DNA of 64,000 nucleotides from Niveispirillum sp. SYP-B3756 (GCF_009495745.1 NZ_WIDQ01000020.1:22450-86449), one strand, 5' to 3'; positions 51,337 to 60,530 are shown, counted from the first letter of the stretch. Notes: a model not told the origin generated them from the sequence alone. Numbers and translations are program-made.

Positions 51337-52138
51337 ACCGATTCTTGCGTTGGTCAGCATACTTCATGGATTGTCAGCTCCACCGGTTGGCGCAGCGGAG
51401 ACTGCCAGTCCGACTACTATTGAGCAGGTGCGGACGCTTTCGGCGGGTCGATATGCTGATCAACCGGTAGGAACGACTGTCAGGCGGCAGAAGCTGCAGG
51501 AGGCTGGTGCCTTGTATGGCGCGCGAGCTGGGCTTGAGGCTCGTCTGAACGTGATCGCGGAGGCCTTGAAAGCGCGGGAGGCAGAACTGGACCGAGTGTA
51601 CGCGTTCCAGATGTTGACTCAGCCGGTTACCGGTGGTGTTCAGCGGACCCTGCCAGCGATCGATGTCGCAGGGGCAGCCATCGAGATCGAGCCTGGTGGA
51701 CTTCGCGGAGTTTTTGTCGGCCAGACAATACGGATTATCGAACCCGCTGTTATTGTTGCTCGGCCGCCGAGCTGGCGTGACTACCTGTTGCTGACGTTTC
51801 CGCGCGGTGCGGACCCAGACCCGGCTTTATTGCCTCGGGACAAGGGGGAGCAGGAGATCTGGGCTGCAGCTGTTGACCGCGGATGGCAGGCTGGGGCGGA
51901 GCAAGCCGACGCAATGTTTTCCGATGCAGTAGCGCGTCTTGAACGTCTCTGTGTGGGAATGATTACCTATCGAATTCTGCTGGTTCAGGGAATGGTGCAA
52001 CCGGCTTGGGTGGACATAAAAGAGACCCCGACTATCGTGGAGGATGATCAATCCCAGGTGGACGTGCGGTCGCTTACGGTCACTGCGCCGGCCAAGCTTA
52101 ATGATTCCAGATTTTGGTCACCAACGGTGCGTCAATGA
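51323..52138 (+). CDS. dotC: DotC/TraI outer-membrane core protein
   Basis: Protein of 271 residues. Conserved DotC blocks: EAGALYGARAGLEARLNVIA, FQMLTQPVTGGVQRTLPAID then FVGQTIRIIEPAVIVARPPS, WRDYLLL, and QEIWAAAVDRGWQAGAEQAD. The N-terminus has a signal peptide (LALVSILHGLSAPPVGAAE) but no cysteine in lipobox position, while DotC of Legionella is described as a lipoprotein. It may thus be periplasmic here and bind the complex through DotD and DotH. ATG overlaps the dotD end by 14 nt. Confidence 0.85.
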   Translation: MRAGRPILALVSILHGLSAPPVGAAETASPTTIEQVRTLSAGRYADQPVGTTVRRQKLQEAGALYGARAGLEARLNVIAEALKAREAELDRVYAFQMLTQPVTGGVQRTLPAIDVAGAAIEIEPGGLRGVFVGQTIRIIEPAVIVARPPSWRDYLLLTFPRGADPDPALLPRDKGEQEIWAAAVDRGWQAGAEQADAMFSDAVARLERLCVGMITYRILLVQGMVQPAWVDIKETPTIVEDDQSQVDVRSLTVTAPAKLNDSRFWSPTVRQ

Positions 52139-52175
52139 GTGCTTGGCAAACAGGCCCCTGTTGGAGCGCCGTGTG

Positions 52176-53348
52176 ATGGCACCTACCGCCCCTCCCCCGC
52201 AGGTCAGTGAGGATGCTAGGTGGCCATCCACGCCTAGCGCTCTTTCGGCGGATGCCTTGGACCAGCTGCTGCTTTGGTCATACGACATAAACGCGAGCGA
52301 TGTCTCAATCCAAACTGGCGAACCAGTTTGGATTGAGGTCGACGGCGTTCTGCGCCAGGCCACTGATCGGGCGCTGCGGGATGCCGAAGTGCAACAAATG
52401 GCCATTCGTGTGTACCGTTCTGAGGCGGGTTTGGCACAGTTGGCGAAGGGACAGGACTGGGACGAGAGCTATCAGCTCAGACGTAGCCGTCTAGATTTTG
52501 TACGATTTAGAGTTAATGCTACAGGGATTCTGGTCGACGGTAGGGATGGCATTGACCTGACATTTCGGGTGATCAAGCAGACGCCCCCGCCCCTAAGCGA
52601 TCAGCTCCAAGGAGACCAAGCGGAACTTCTTAAGCACCTCTTCCCGAAACAGGGGCTGGTGTTGACAACCGGGGAGACGGGTAGCGGAAAGTCAACGCTC
52701 CAGGCCGGCGTGGTACGGCATCTGCTTGAGGCCCCGGAATGGTCGGGTCGCATCGTGGAATATGCCTCGCCGATTGAATATACGTTCGGGACGGTTAGAG
52801 CGCTGGGAGCGAAGATCGCTCAGGTGCAAATACCACGCGGACTGCCGTCGTGGGCGGCTGCTACTAAGAACGCCCTTCGTCGCAAGCCGGCGGCTGCGGT
52901 CTTTCAGGAGGCGCGGGACGCAGAAAGTATCGCAGGTATGGTGGAACTGGCTCTCACAGGCACTCTAGTTTACGCGACAGCGCACACGACTGGCGTTAGC
53001 GCGACGCTACAGAGAATGATTTCAGGATTTGAACCGTCGGTCCGATCAGAACGCGCGGCGGCGCTGGTTTCCGTTCTCCGACTTGTCGTTACGCAACGGC
53101 TCGAGCGAGCATTGGTGAGAAATGCCTTCGGTGGCCGGATCGCTCTACGCGAATGGTTGGTGTTTGATGACGAGCTTCGAAGCAAGCTACTCCAAAGCGA
53201 CTTAAGGAGTTGGACCGGCCACGTCGAGGACGCCGTTCGAAGTAGGGGCAGGCCAATGGCTGTCGCAGCACGCCAAGCATACAACAATGGATTAATAGGA
53301 TATGAGCAGTTGTTGGCCATCGAGTATGCTCACGGGAGGGCATTGTGA
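52176..53348 (+). CDS. dotB: DotB/TraJ secretion ATPase
   Basis: Protein of 390 residues, PilT/VirB11-like hexameric ATPase that docks on DotO. Walker A is GETGSGKS (166-173). The Asp-box region reads VEYASPIEYTFG, and the Walker B region AAAVFQEARDAES. The His-box is VYATAHTTGV, followed by LVVTQRLER. The open frame extends upstream to 52044, but that part overlaps dotC; GGAG lies about 9 nt before ATG 52176. The N-terminal PAS-like domain includes LWSYDINASDVSIQTGEPVW. It ends in a 4-nt overlap with icmT. Confidence 0.9.
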   Translation: MAPTAPPPQVSEDARWPSTPSALSADALDQLLLWSYDINASDVSIQTGEPVWIEVDGVLRQATDRALRDAEVQQMAIRVYRSEAGLAQLAKGQDWDESYQLRRSRLDFVRFRVNATGILVDGRDGIDLTFRVIKQTPPPLSDQLQGDQAELLKHLFPKQGLVLTTGETGSGKSTLQAGVVRHLLEAPEWSGRIVEYASPIEYTFGTVRALGAKIAQVQIPRGLPSWAAATKNALRRKPAAAVFQEARDAESIAGMVELALTGTLVYATAHTTGVSATLQRMISGFEPSVRSERAAALVSVLRLVVTQRLERALVRNAFGGRIALREWLVFDDELRSKLLQSDLRSWTGHVEDAVRSRGRPMAVAARQAYNNGLIGYEQLLAIEYAHGRAL

Positions 53349-53614
53349 CTGAGTATAGAAGCGCTCAGAAGGCGGTTCGGTTTGGACCTTTTAATGCATG
53401 GGCTGCCCTACCCTTTATCGGCGTTCTCATGGTCTGGAACTATTGGGTTCTCGGTATTGGGGTGGTGAGCCTTCTCCTATTTGGGATGATGGAATGGCTA
53501 GGCTATTCCTTGCCGGCAGCGATCCGTGCTTTTCGAGCGAATCTAGCTGGCACCAACCGGCCGAGAATCTCAATCACAGCATCAACACGGAGGATCGACT
53601 ATGGGGCCCGTTAG
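53345..53614 (+). CDS. icmT: IcmT/TraK small membrane protein
   Basis: Protein of 89 residues with GTG start overlapping the dotB stop. IcmT is a short inner-membrane protein with two adjacent membrane segments, here AWAALPFIGVLMVWNYWVLG and IGVVSLLLFGMMEWLGYSLP, followed by a basic tail (AIRAFRANLAGTNRPRISIT). Length is that of IcmT (86 residues). R64 has traK after traJ, and the same order is found here. It overlaps pilL by 14 nt, so the Dot operon continues directly into the pilus genes. Confidence 0.75.
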   Translation: MTEYRSAQKAVRFGPFNAWAALPFIGVLMVWNYWVLGIGVVSLLLFGMMEWLGYSLPAAIRAFRANLAGTNRPRISITASTRRIDYGAR

Positions 53615-54263
53615 CAGGCAGGCAATTCTGATGCTACTGGCTCTTCTCCTTTCGTCGGGAGCGCACGCTGGTGAGTTGTTGTGGAAACAACGCCCAGCCG
53701 CTGGTGGCGTTTCGGCAAAAGCCACATACGAACAAGCGGCAGATGCCACCACGCACGTAAATGGCTTCGGTACCTCAGTGCCGCTAGTGGATGCAGTCGC
53801 GGCGGTGGTGCCGCAGGAATACAAGGTGGAATGGGCGCAAGGCGCTAACAGAGGCAATGGTCAGGTTGTCAGCTGGGAGGGTAGGGGACGATTCTGGACG
53901 GAGGTTCTTGCCGACATAACGGCGAACGCCAGTCTCGAATTCTCGATTGTTGATAGCAGGATCGTAATTTCCGCAGTTGGGGGGCACATCGAAGTCGAGA
54001 AGCGCCCAGCCCTTCCCAGTTTTGAAGCCAAAGCCGGTGAGACTGTGAAGGCAACGCTGTCGCGATGGTCGGCCGTAGCCGGGTGGCGTCTAGATTGGCA
54101 AGCAAGTCACGATGCGATCATCGAGTTCGGTGCCACGTTCGGCGCTGATTTCGAACTTTCGGTCGATCAGCTCTTTGAGGGCTTTTCCGGAACCAATCCA
54201 AAGTTTGACCCCTGGAAGTCCGACAACCACGTCCTTATCGTTCGGACGGAGAGCAAGCTATGA
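53601..54263 (+). CDS. pilL: PilL-like protein with TcpQ domain
   Basis: Protein of 220 residues with a Sec signal (AILMLLALLLSSGAHAGELL). Two repeats of a TcpQ-like domain can be seen: VPLVDAVAAVVPQEYKVEWA to VISAVGGHIEVEKRP, and FEAKAGETVKATLSRWSAVA to the end (FDPWKSDNHVLIVRTE). PilL/TcpQ proteins help the type IVB pilus secretin assemble. A GGAGG lies 7 nt before the ATG. It overlaps pilN by 4 nt. No lipobox cysteine is present. Confidence 0.7.
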   Translation: MGPVSRQAILMLLALLLSSGAHAGELLWKQRPAAGGVSAKATYEQAADATTHVNGFGTSVPLVDAVAAVVPQEYKVEWAQGANRGNGQVVSWEGRGRFWTEVLADITANASLEFSIVDSRIVISAVGGHIEVEKRPALPSFEAKAGETVKATLSRWSAVAGWRLDWQASHDAIIEFGATFGADFELSVDQLFEGFSGTNPKFDPWKSDNHVLIVRTESKL

Positions 54264-56020
54264 AAATTTGCCGATCGCTTGCGCTTGGTGCGACGGTGTT
54301 CGCCTTGAGCGGATGTGCTGTGCAGCAAGCCCAACGTGACATCGAAGCTGCAGAGGTGGACCTGTCTAACGTATTGGCCCAACAATCGTCGGTCAAACCG
54401 ACCGGCGATAACCGAACAGGTCCCGTTCGTTCTCTGGGGCGTGTCTACCTGGGGAGCCAGGTTGTTGCCTCCGTGCCCGAGATCCCGCCACGTCTTGAGG
54501 AAAAGAGGGGGATCAGTATTGATCGGTCCCGCGAATATCCGTTCAGGACGGTGGAGGAAATTGCGCGAGATCTTCAGCGGGCGACGGGCTTGCGCGTCAA
54601 GGTCAGCGGCCTGACGTTGTCGGAGGACGCGAAGGAAAACGTCCGTCAACGCGGAGGGGCCCCTGTTGTTCGGGAGAGTGCGTCGCCGGAGGTGGAGCAG
54701 CTCATTACCAATACAGCGCCGTTGGGACTGAGCGGCATCAGCGTGCCCGGCGCTGTGAAGCTGCCAGACAACAGATGCAATTGGGTAGTTTCGTATTCCG
54801 GAGCGTTGAGCCGGTTTCTCGATATGCTGGCATCTGAGTGCGATGTGCAGGTTGAGGTCACGTCAGAAGGCATTTCGATATATAGATACGTCACTTTCAC
54901 CGAGCGCCTGTCTTTACCAACTGCGGTGGTGGAAGCGAGTTCAACAGTCAGCGGTGTTGGAGCGTCTCAAACAGGAGGAGGCGCAATCGTCGCCGGAAAC
55001 GCCACCAATGGCGTTTCTGAAAATGCCACTGGTGGAGATTCTGGAAATTCCACTGGCAGCCAATCGGGATTAGGCACCGGCGGTGGAGCCAGTCTGACGT
55101 CTAAATCGGCCGCATACGATCCTTGGGGGGCTCTCTCCCAGATGATGCGAACCGTGTTGCCGCCGGATAGTCGATTGGTCGTTTCGCCAGCTGTAGGAAG
55201 CGTGATCATAACGGCTAGGCCCGAGGCGGCCGAACGCGCATTGAAAATCGTGCGCGAGGAGCAGCGTTGGCAATCGCTCTACGTGGAAGTGACAGGCAAG
55301 CTGGTCGCGCTTCGGAACACAACCTCCGACGGGTACTCCATGCTCCCAGAAATTATTGGGAAGTCTCGGGACATTACGCTCGCTTGGAATGGACCCACCA
55401 GCACCGCTGGTGCTGGTGCAGGGTCGATCACGGCGACGGTGGTCAATGCTGCGAGCCGGTTGAGCGGGACGCAGGTCGTGGTAGAGGCTTTATCGAAAGC
55501 AGGAAAAGTCCTGGACATCCAGGACATTTCCGGTATGGCGATGAACCATCGACCGGTGCCGTTGTCTAACGGGCAGGGAATACCGTACACCGCCGGGACC
55601 CAAACAGTCGTGGTTCCCAACGTTGGGCCGGTCACCACTCGTATCGCTGGCTTGGAGACTGTTGGACTGTCTTTGCGCCTGGTGCCTCATATCGGCCGTG
55701 ATCTCGTAGTGATGGATATCACGCTGACCCAGGCAAATCTGCTGGATTACGTGACGGAAGGATCAGGCGAAAACTTCACCCGGCGCCCGCTCACCTCGCG
55801 CGCTGAGTATGATCAAGAAGTACCTATGCGCGATGGACAGACTATTGTCATCGGTGGATTCGAGCGTCTGTCGCGGCGGTTAGAAAAAAGCGGTGTTGGT
55901 GCGGCTTGGAATCCGGTCCTTGGGGGCGGATTAAGGGGTGAGCTGGAGTCAGCAAAACTATACCTCATCCTGTCCATCCGAGTCGTGGATCCGCTCTCAT
56001 CCCGTGAGTCGCCAAAATGA
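54260..56020 (+). CDS. pilN: PilN/BfpB outer-membrane secretin lipoprotein
   Basis: Protein of 586 residues. Lipoprotein signal ends in LSGC (about residue 19). Type IVB secretins such as PilN and BfpB form the outer-membrane pore of the thin pilus. The N-domain is about 90-230 (YPFRTVEEIARDLQRATGLR). A Gly/Asn/Ser linker with tandem GNATNG, ENATGG, GNSTGS units lies at about 235-280. The C-terminal secretin domain is seen as VPNVGPVTTRIAGLETVGLS, LRLVPHIGRDLVVMDITLTQ and VPMRDGQTIVIGGFERLSRR. ATGA overlaps link it to pilL and pilO. Confidence 0.88.
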   Translation: MKICRSLALGATVFALSGCAVQQAQRDIEAAEVDLSNVLAQQSSVKPTGDNRTGPVRSLGRVYLGSQVVASVPEIPPRLEEKRGISIDRSREYPFRTVEEIARDLQRATGLRVKVSGLTLSEDAKENVRQRGGAPVVRESASPEVEQLITNTAPLGLSGISVPGAVKLPDNRCNWVVSYSGALSRFLDMLASECDVQVEVTSEGISIYRYVTFTERLSLPTAVVEASSTVSGVGASQTGGGAIVAGNATNGVSENATGGDSGNSTGSQSGLGTGGGASLTSKSAAYDPWGALSQMMRTVLPPDSRLVVSPAVGSVIITARPEAAERALKIVREEQRWQSLYVEVTGKLVALRNTTSDGYSMLPEIIGKSRDITLAWNGPTSTAGAGAGSITATVVNAASRLSGTQVVVEALSKAGKVLDIQDISGMAMNHRPVPLSNGQGIPYTAGTQTVVVPNVGPVTTRIAGLETVGLSLRLVPHIGRDLVVMDITLTQANLLDYVTEGSGENFTRRPLTSRAEYDQEVPMRDGQTIVIGGFERLSRRLEKSGVGAAWNPVLGGGLRGELESAKLYLILSIRVVDPLSSRESPK

Positions 56021-57318
56021 CCGAAACATCATTGCCTTTGGCGAAAATAATCGAAGTTCATGGTGTGAAGTTTGCTGTTGGCCTGCAGTGGCTGCGGTTG
56101 CATCCACAGCGCCTGACCCGCGACGCTGAAAAGCTGGCCCGCCAATGGAACGCAGATGCTTTTGCGCTACGAAGGGGGTTTACGCCACAGGTTGGTATAG
56201 CGGGAGGATTTCAGTCGAAGATCTGGAGCAGGGTGCGAGCTGCTGCGCCAGCCGCTGTCGATGAGCTGGGAGCGAAATGGCTGGGACTGTGGACATTGCC
56301 TGATGGCGGTTGCTGGGGTGTGTCATGTGTTAATGGTGAGATTCTGGCGGATGGGGATCGCGTTTTTAGCGGACGCGATCAGGCATTGGATTGGCTACAT
56401 TCAGAGTTAGCAGTGATTGGCGACGATTACCGCGTTATTTCGCCAGAGGGCTGGTATCAGGGCGCAGAGCATGTACCCCTGGATTTTCTTAGAAAAAATA
56501 GGACCGGCGCGCCCGTCCTAATACCACGTCACATTTACAGGCGGATGACGCCCGCGTTGCTGGTAGGTGGCGTTTCCGCAATTGCCACGGTATATTTTTT
56601 GGCACCTGCCATTAATGGCATTTTCGAGAATCCGGTATCGCAAAACACATCTTCCTCACCGTCTCCAATTATCCCCGCACCAGAAAACGTCATTCTCCCG
56701 TTGGTGTCACCGCCTGAGCCGCTGCCGGCCCCCGACCCACCATCGTTTGCGCTCGCCGATTTCGGGGCTGCGATCCACCAGTGTATTGACGATCTCGAAC
56801 TTGTCGCAGCGATGCTCCCTCCCTCATGGAAGGGGGTTAGCTATTCCTGCGCTCCAGATGTTGTGGAGGCTGTAGCGACGACGACGGCTGTTTCAGCACG
56901 CGTCGCGGCTGCGATGCATCTGGAGCGTATCGCTCCATCGGGCTCACGGTGGGAGTTGATTGGTGATAGCGGCCGTGAATTGAAGCTGGTCTACCCGCGC
57001 GCGCCTGTAAATGCGCGGGGCTCTCACGAACTGGTCAGGTTGATGGATGCCGAGTTGGCGTTAAGAGATATAAGCGATTATTGGGACCTTAAGATCAGTA
57101 TTTCGACTGAAAATTGGCAACATCCAGCCAGTTCTGATCGGGTGACAGCCGTTCCCTCCTGGAAAAGTCTGAAGTGGGAGGTGAGCTTGCCATTTGCGGT
57201 CGAACACCTGGGAAATGAACGGGTATTCGGAGCTTTACCTGGCATGGTGTTGACAAGGCTTATCCGCGATGGGGCAGACAGGCCTTGGCGAGCTGAGGGG
57301 CGTATCTATGTACAATAG
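56017..57318 (+). CDS. pilO: PilO pilus assembly protein
   Basis: Protein of 433 residues of the PilO_2 type (IncI PilO). The N-terminal cytoplasmic domain has EVHGVKFAVGLQWLRLHPQR and WLGLWTLPDGGCWGVSCVNG, a form typical of the family. One membrane segment lies at about 180-203 (ALLVGGVSAIATVYFLAPAI). A proline-rich periplasmic linker and a C-terminal domain (IERIAPSG..., LPFAVEHLGNERVFGALPGM) follow. It should form part of the inner-membrane platform of the pilus. Its end overlaps pilP by 11 nt. Confidence 0.8.
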   Translation: MTETSLPLAKIIEVHGVKFAVGLQWLRLHPQRLTRDAEKLARQWNADAFALRRGFTPQVGIAGGFQSKIWSRVRAAAPAAVDELGAKWLGLWTLPDGGCWGVSCVNGEILADGDRVFSGRDQALDWLHSELAVIGDDYRVISPEGWYQGAEHVPLDFLRKNRTGAPVLIPRHIYRRMTPALLVGGVSAIATVYFLAPAINGIFENPVSQNTSSSPSPIIPAPENVILPLVSPPEPLPAPDPPSFALADFGAAIHQCIDDLELVAAMLPPSWKGVSYSCAPDVVEAVATTTAVSARVAAAMHLERIAPSGSRWELIGDSGRELKLVYPRAPVNARGSHELVRLMDAELALRDISDYWDLKISISTENWQHPASSDRVTAVPSWKSLKWEVSLPFAVEHLGNERVFGALPGMVLTRLIRDGADRPWRAEGRIYVQ

Positions 57319-57706
57319 CTTGCAGATCATGATGTCAGTCGTGCTTGCGGTTCAAGGTGCGGCCAGTCCGCAAATTCCAGGTCTCCGGCGTACTCATCCG
57401 CATGAATGGGAGCGCATAGAGGCAGAAGCTGCTGCGCGGGTAAAGCGATTAGAGCATGGGGAGCGATCGGTGATCGCTGATCCGCAAGAACAGCGTCCTC
57501 TCCCTGCTCCTCCTGTGATCGTAGGCTTTGCAGGAGCGGGAAGTCATGGTGTGGCTACTGTGAAGTTCGCTGATGGTGCTGTCCAGGAAGTGCTGGTCGG
57601 GGATGTAATCCGAGGTCGGTCGGTAGTCGCCGTTGCTGCGAGTCAGGTCGTATCAACGGGCAGGAATGGCCTGGAAATTTGGCGTCGGCCACGGACTGCA
57701 AATTAG
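57308..57706 (+). CDS. pilP: PilP pilus assembly protein
   Basis: Protein of 132 residues with ATG at 57308 inside the end of pilO. A signal peptide (IMMSVVLAVQGAASPQ) is followed by a charged stretch. The conserved PilP block lies at the end: VGFAGAGSHGVATVKFADGA, VQEVLVGDVIRGRSVVAVAA and GLEIWRR. PilP is a periplasmic or inner-membrane protein of the type IVB pilus of unknown mechanism, with a C-terminal fold related to GspC/PilP HR domains. It closes the operon that starts with dotD; the next gene has its own palindrome. Confidence 0.8.
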   Translation: MYNSLQIMMSVVLAVQGAASPQIPGLRRTHPHEWERIEAEAAARVKRLEHGERSVIADPQEQRPLPAPPVIVGFAGAGSHGVATVKFADGAVQEVLVGDVIRGRSVVAVAASQVVSTGRNGLEIWRRPRTAN

Positions 57707-57717
57707 ATAATGTTCTC

Positions 57718-57733
57718 AGTGGCAAATGCCACC
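57718..57733. promoter_or_regulatory. GTGGCA-type palindrome, copy 4 (pilQ)
   Basis: AGTGGC-AAAT-GCCACC, followed by AAGAACATTTGC, in the 65-bp gap between pilP and pilQ, ending 38 bp before the pilQ start. It matches the copies at 9939 and 46992 in arms and 4-bp centre. Confidence 0.55.
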
Positions 57734-57771
57734 AAGAACATTTGCATGAAAGAGAATAGTGGCAGAAGCAG

Positions 57772-59409
57772 ATGATGCAGGCAGCCAAATATGAGAAAGA
57801 CGGAAGACTCCTCACGCAGCCCGGCGGAACGCTGGACGTTGGAAACGATGTTCGAGCGTTTCTAGCGGCTTTTGAAAGCGGCCGTTTGGTCGTGGCTCAT
57901 GCTTATGCCTCGCAACAGGTGGCCGCAATTAGGGATATCGTCGCACGCGGGCGTCAGGCCGGTTTACCCCTACGCACTCCTGCGGAACACGTTGATACTA
58001 GCGTAATTGCAGATATATATAAAATTTTTGGTGGGGTTCAGAGCACGAACCGGATACAGACCATCATATCGGGTTCTCAGGCGAAATCTATGCTGGAGAA
58101 TTTGATCAGAGAGGGGGTTGCGGCGGGCGCGAATGACGTTTTCATAAGGCGAGCACCAGATGCCGGTCGCGTTTCAATGAAAATCGATGGATATGCGACA
58201 CGATTCTTGTCAAACTTGCAGTTGACGGCTGAACATGCGGACCAAGTACATAGAGCGGCTTTCGAACTCGCCGGCGGCAAGGGATCCTACGAAGGTTTGC
58301 TACCTCAGAATGCTCGGGTCTCTCGAAAGGAGGGCACCAGTTCGCTGGTATTGCCAGACGGCTTGGATGAGATTCGATTCAACTGGATATCCACCCACGA
58401 CGGCCGCGAGATGGCAATGCGGTTTTTCCGCAGTGGCGGCGTTATTGGAGACGACCCGCTACCAGCCCTTGCCCTGCCAAAAGACGCCGTTGAGACCTTG
58501 CGGAGCTTGATTCGTCGACGTCAGGGGGTGCTATATACTACTGGTGGTATGGGTCACGGAAAAAGTACCTTACTTTATGCTCTTGCTGAAGAAATCCTCA
58601 TTAGAGGCGGACGCAAGGTCCATGAGATAGCTGACCCTTGTGAGAGGCATATTCCTGGTGTTGTCCAGCATAATGTAAACGCCCAGGCGGGTACTGAAGA
58701 CCATGATTCCTTAGTTGGGCAGATATTTGCCGCTGTTCTGAGGCACGCCGCTGATGTGATCATCCTTCAAGAGTGTCGTAGCGGCGCCATGGCGGCAAGA
58801 ATACAAGAGGCAGCTCTTTCTAATCATCTTATTTTGGCAACATTGCATGCAGCTAGTGAAGATGGAGCGTTAAGCCGTCTTCGCAATCTTGGACTATCAC
58901 GTGAATCCGGTTTGTATGAACCTACTGCCTGGGCTGGAATAGTCTCTCAGAGGCTGATCCCAACATTATGTGAGTGTGCAATCCGTCTATCAGATGTATC
59001 AGAGGTCGGTGAACGAAACCGGCTAAAGGCTACGCTAGGATCTGCCGATCTTACCGCCGTACGGGTCCGCCGTCGTGAAGGGTGCGACCTGTGTCGAAGA
59101 GGACCTCAGTTGATGGACAGGCTAGGGCTGAAAGGTAGAACTCCCGTAATCTCAATAATGGTACCAGACCAACGCATTCTGGACCTACACCAAAATGGCC
59201 ACCCCCGTTCCGAAATCATTAGACACTGGGTAGCTTCTCAGGGAGGGGTTCCCCTTGCTACGCGAGCTTTGCAGAAGGTTCTGCGTGGTGAAGTAGCGCT
59301 AGAATACGTAGAAGACATGGTGATTGAGGGAAACTTGACGACTGAAACCATCTCTCAAGCATATGGTGGCGACATCGCTCTCATGAGCAGCCATTTGGAG
59401 GATTTCTAA
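57772..59409 (+). CDS. pilQ: PilQ assembly ATPase
   Basis: Protein of 545 residues of the PilQ/BfpD type, the ATPase that powers pilus assembly. Walker A is GGMGHGKS (258-265). The Asp-box reads HEIADPCERHIPG and the Walker B region VIILQECRSG. The His-box is ILATLHAASEDGALSRL. Two cysteine pairs, LCEC (about 400) and CDLC (about 440), could bind zinc as in other assembly ATPases. The start at 57772 is a double ATG. The end overlaps pilR as TAATG. Confidence 0.88.
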   Translation: MMQAAKYEKDGRLLTQPGGTLDVGNDVRAFLAAFESGRLVVAHAYASQQVAAIRDIVARGRQAGLPLRTPAEHVDTSVIADIYKIFGGVQSTNRIQTIISGSQAKSMLENLIREGVAAGANDVFIRRAPDAGRVSMKIDGYATRFLSNLQLTAEHADQVHRAAFELAGGKGSYEGLLPQNARVSRKEGTSSLVLPDGLDEIRFNWISTHDGREMAMRFFRSGGVIGDDPLPALALPKDAVETLRSLIRRRQGVLYTTGGMGHGKSTLLYALAEEILIRGGRKVHEIADPCERHIPGVVQHNVNAQAGTEDHDSLVGQIFAAVLRHAADVIILQECRSGAMAARIQEAALSNHLILATLHAASEDGALSRLRNLGLSRESGLYEPTAWAGIVSQRLIPTLCECAIRLSDVSEVGERNRLKATLGSADLTAVRVRRREGCDLCRRGPQLMDRLGLKGRTPVISIMVPDQRILDLHQNGHPRSEIIRHWVASQGGVPLATRALQKVLRGEVALEYVEDMVIEGNLTTETISQAYGGDIALMSSHLEDF

Positions 59410-60530
59410 TGATGGCCGACGACATAGTAGCACCTGCAACGGAGTGGCAGAAAAGAATAGGAAGGATATTTTTATCCAGCAAAGAACGTCGAGATTTGTT
59501 CGAGGAGCTAGCAGACTTAATCGCTACCGGGAACAATTTTTCGGAAGCTTGTGAAATAGTCGCCAAGAGTATGTTGCGTGAAAATACCGTAATAGACCCG
59601 AGATTTTGGGCCGTAAAAGATTGGGGATGGTCAGCTAAGAACTCCGGAGCTGGCATTGTACAATCGATGCAGCGATGGTTGCCTCACTCAGAAATAGTTG
59701 CCCTGCAAGGTGGGGAAAGTGGAGGAGGAGTCGTTTCCGCTTTTAGGGCGGCAGCATCTCTAATCGCGGAACGTCAAGTTATTTCAGATTCAATGTCACC
59801 ATTGTTATTGGGTCCGGCGCTTAGTATGCTAGTTATACTTGGATCTATATACCAAATGGGAGAGGAGGAGGTTCCGCAGCTGTTACGGACCGCCGAGTCG
59901 CTCGGCGTGACGCCAACGGGTGTGGGGGCCACTTTTGCCACGACATCCGTATTCGTGGCACAGCATCCGATTTTATTGGCTGTTTTTGGAATTACCATAT
60001 TACTACTTGTGAGATTCAGTATCCCGCGAATGACGGGTACATTGCGTCGCCTGGTTGAGCGGCTACCTATGGCATTGGTGCTACCGATTCCATATCGGCT
60101 GCACATGATCACTTCCGGTGCCATGTTTCTGAGGGCGCTGATGGCGATAAAAAAAAATGGAGGGAATGACCTTGGTTCGCTGCAGCTGCTAAGGCAGCAT
60201 AGCTCGCCTTATATGCAAGAAATAATAGATACGCTCGCGTACTATGTGTCAGGTGGAAAGTCCTTGGGACTAGCGTTGTCCGAAAGTGGGATGAACTGGC
60301 CGGACCGCCGCTTGGTGCGGCGGCTTGAGGTGCTGGCTGACACGAGCAAGGCTGTTGATCGCATGGAGGCGGTGATCGAACAATGGGTAGGTGCGACGAT
60401 AACTGGCCTTCCGAAGATGGTGGACCTCTGGAACTCGGGTCTGACGATCCTAGTGTATGTGGCGCTTGGGGCGATGTTTGCAGGTTTTATGGACCTGTCG
60501 GGGCAGATCGATAAAGCGGCAAAGTGGTGA
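59409..60530 (+). CDS. pilR: PilR inner-membrane platform protein (T2SSF-like)
   Basis: Protein of 373 residues. A cytoplasmic helical domain (ERRDLFEELADLIATGNNFS ... GIVQSMQRWLPHSEIVALQG) is followed by membrane segments at about 138-155 (LLLGPALSMLVILGSIYQM), 180-205 (HPILLAVFGITILLLVRFSI) and 345-365 (GLTILVYVALGAMFAGFMDL), a layout of the GspF/PilC family. PilR/BfpE is the platform that takes power from PilQ. It overlaps pilQ by 1 nt; the pilin follows after 70 bp with its own motif. Confidence 0.85.
   Translation: MMADDIVAPATEWQKRIGRIFLSSKERRDLFEELADLIATGNNFSEACEIVAKSMLRENTVIDPRFWAVKDWGWSAKNSGAGIVQSMQRWLPHSEIVALQGGESGGGVVSAFRAAASLIAERQVISDSMSPLLLGPALSMLVILGSIYQMGEEEVPQLLRTAESLGVTPTGVGATFATTSVFVAQHPILLAVFGITILLLVRFSIPRMTGTLRRLVERLPMALVLPIPYRLHMITSGAMFLRALMAIKKNGGNDLGSLQLLRQHSSPYMQEIIDTLAYYVSGGKSLGLALSESGMNWPDRRLVRRLEVLADTSKAVDRMEAVIEQWVGATITGLPKMVDLWNSGLTILVYVALGAMFAGFMDLSGQIDKAAKW

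Noticed and set aside
56607..56620. TGCCATTAATGGCA palindrome inside pilO
   Set aside because: Resembles the GTGGCA-type half-sites but lacks the AGTGGC/GCCACT arms and lies within a coding membrane segment; probably chance.
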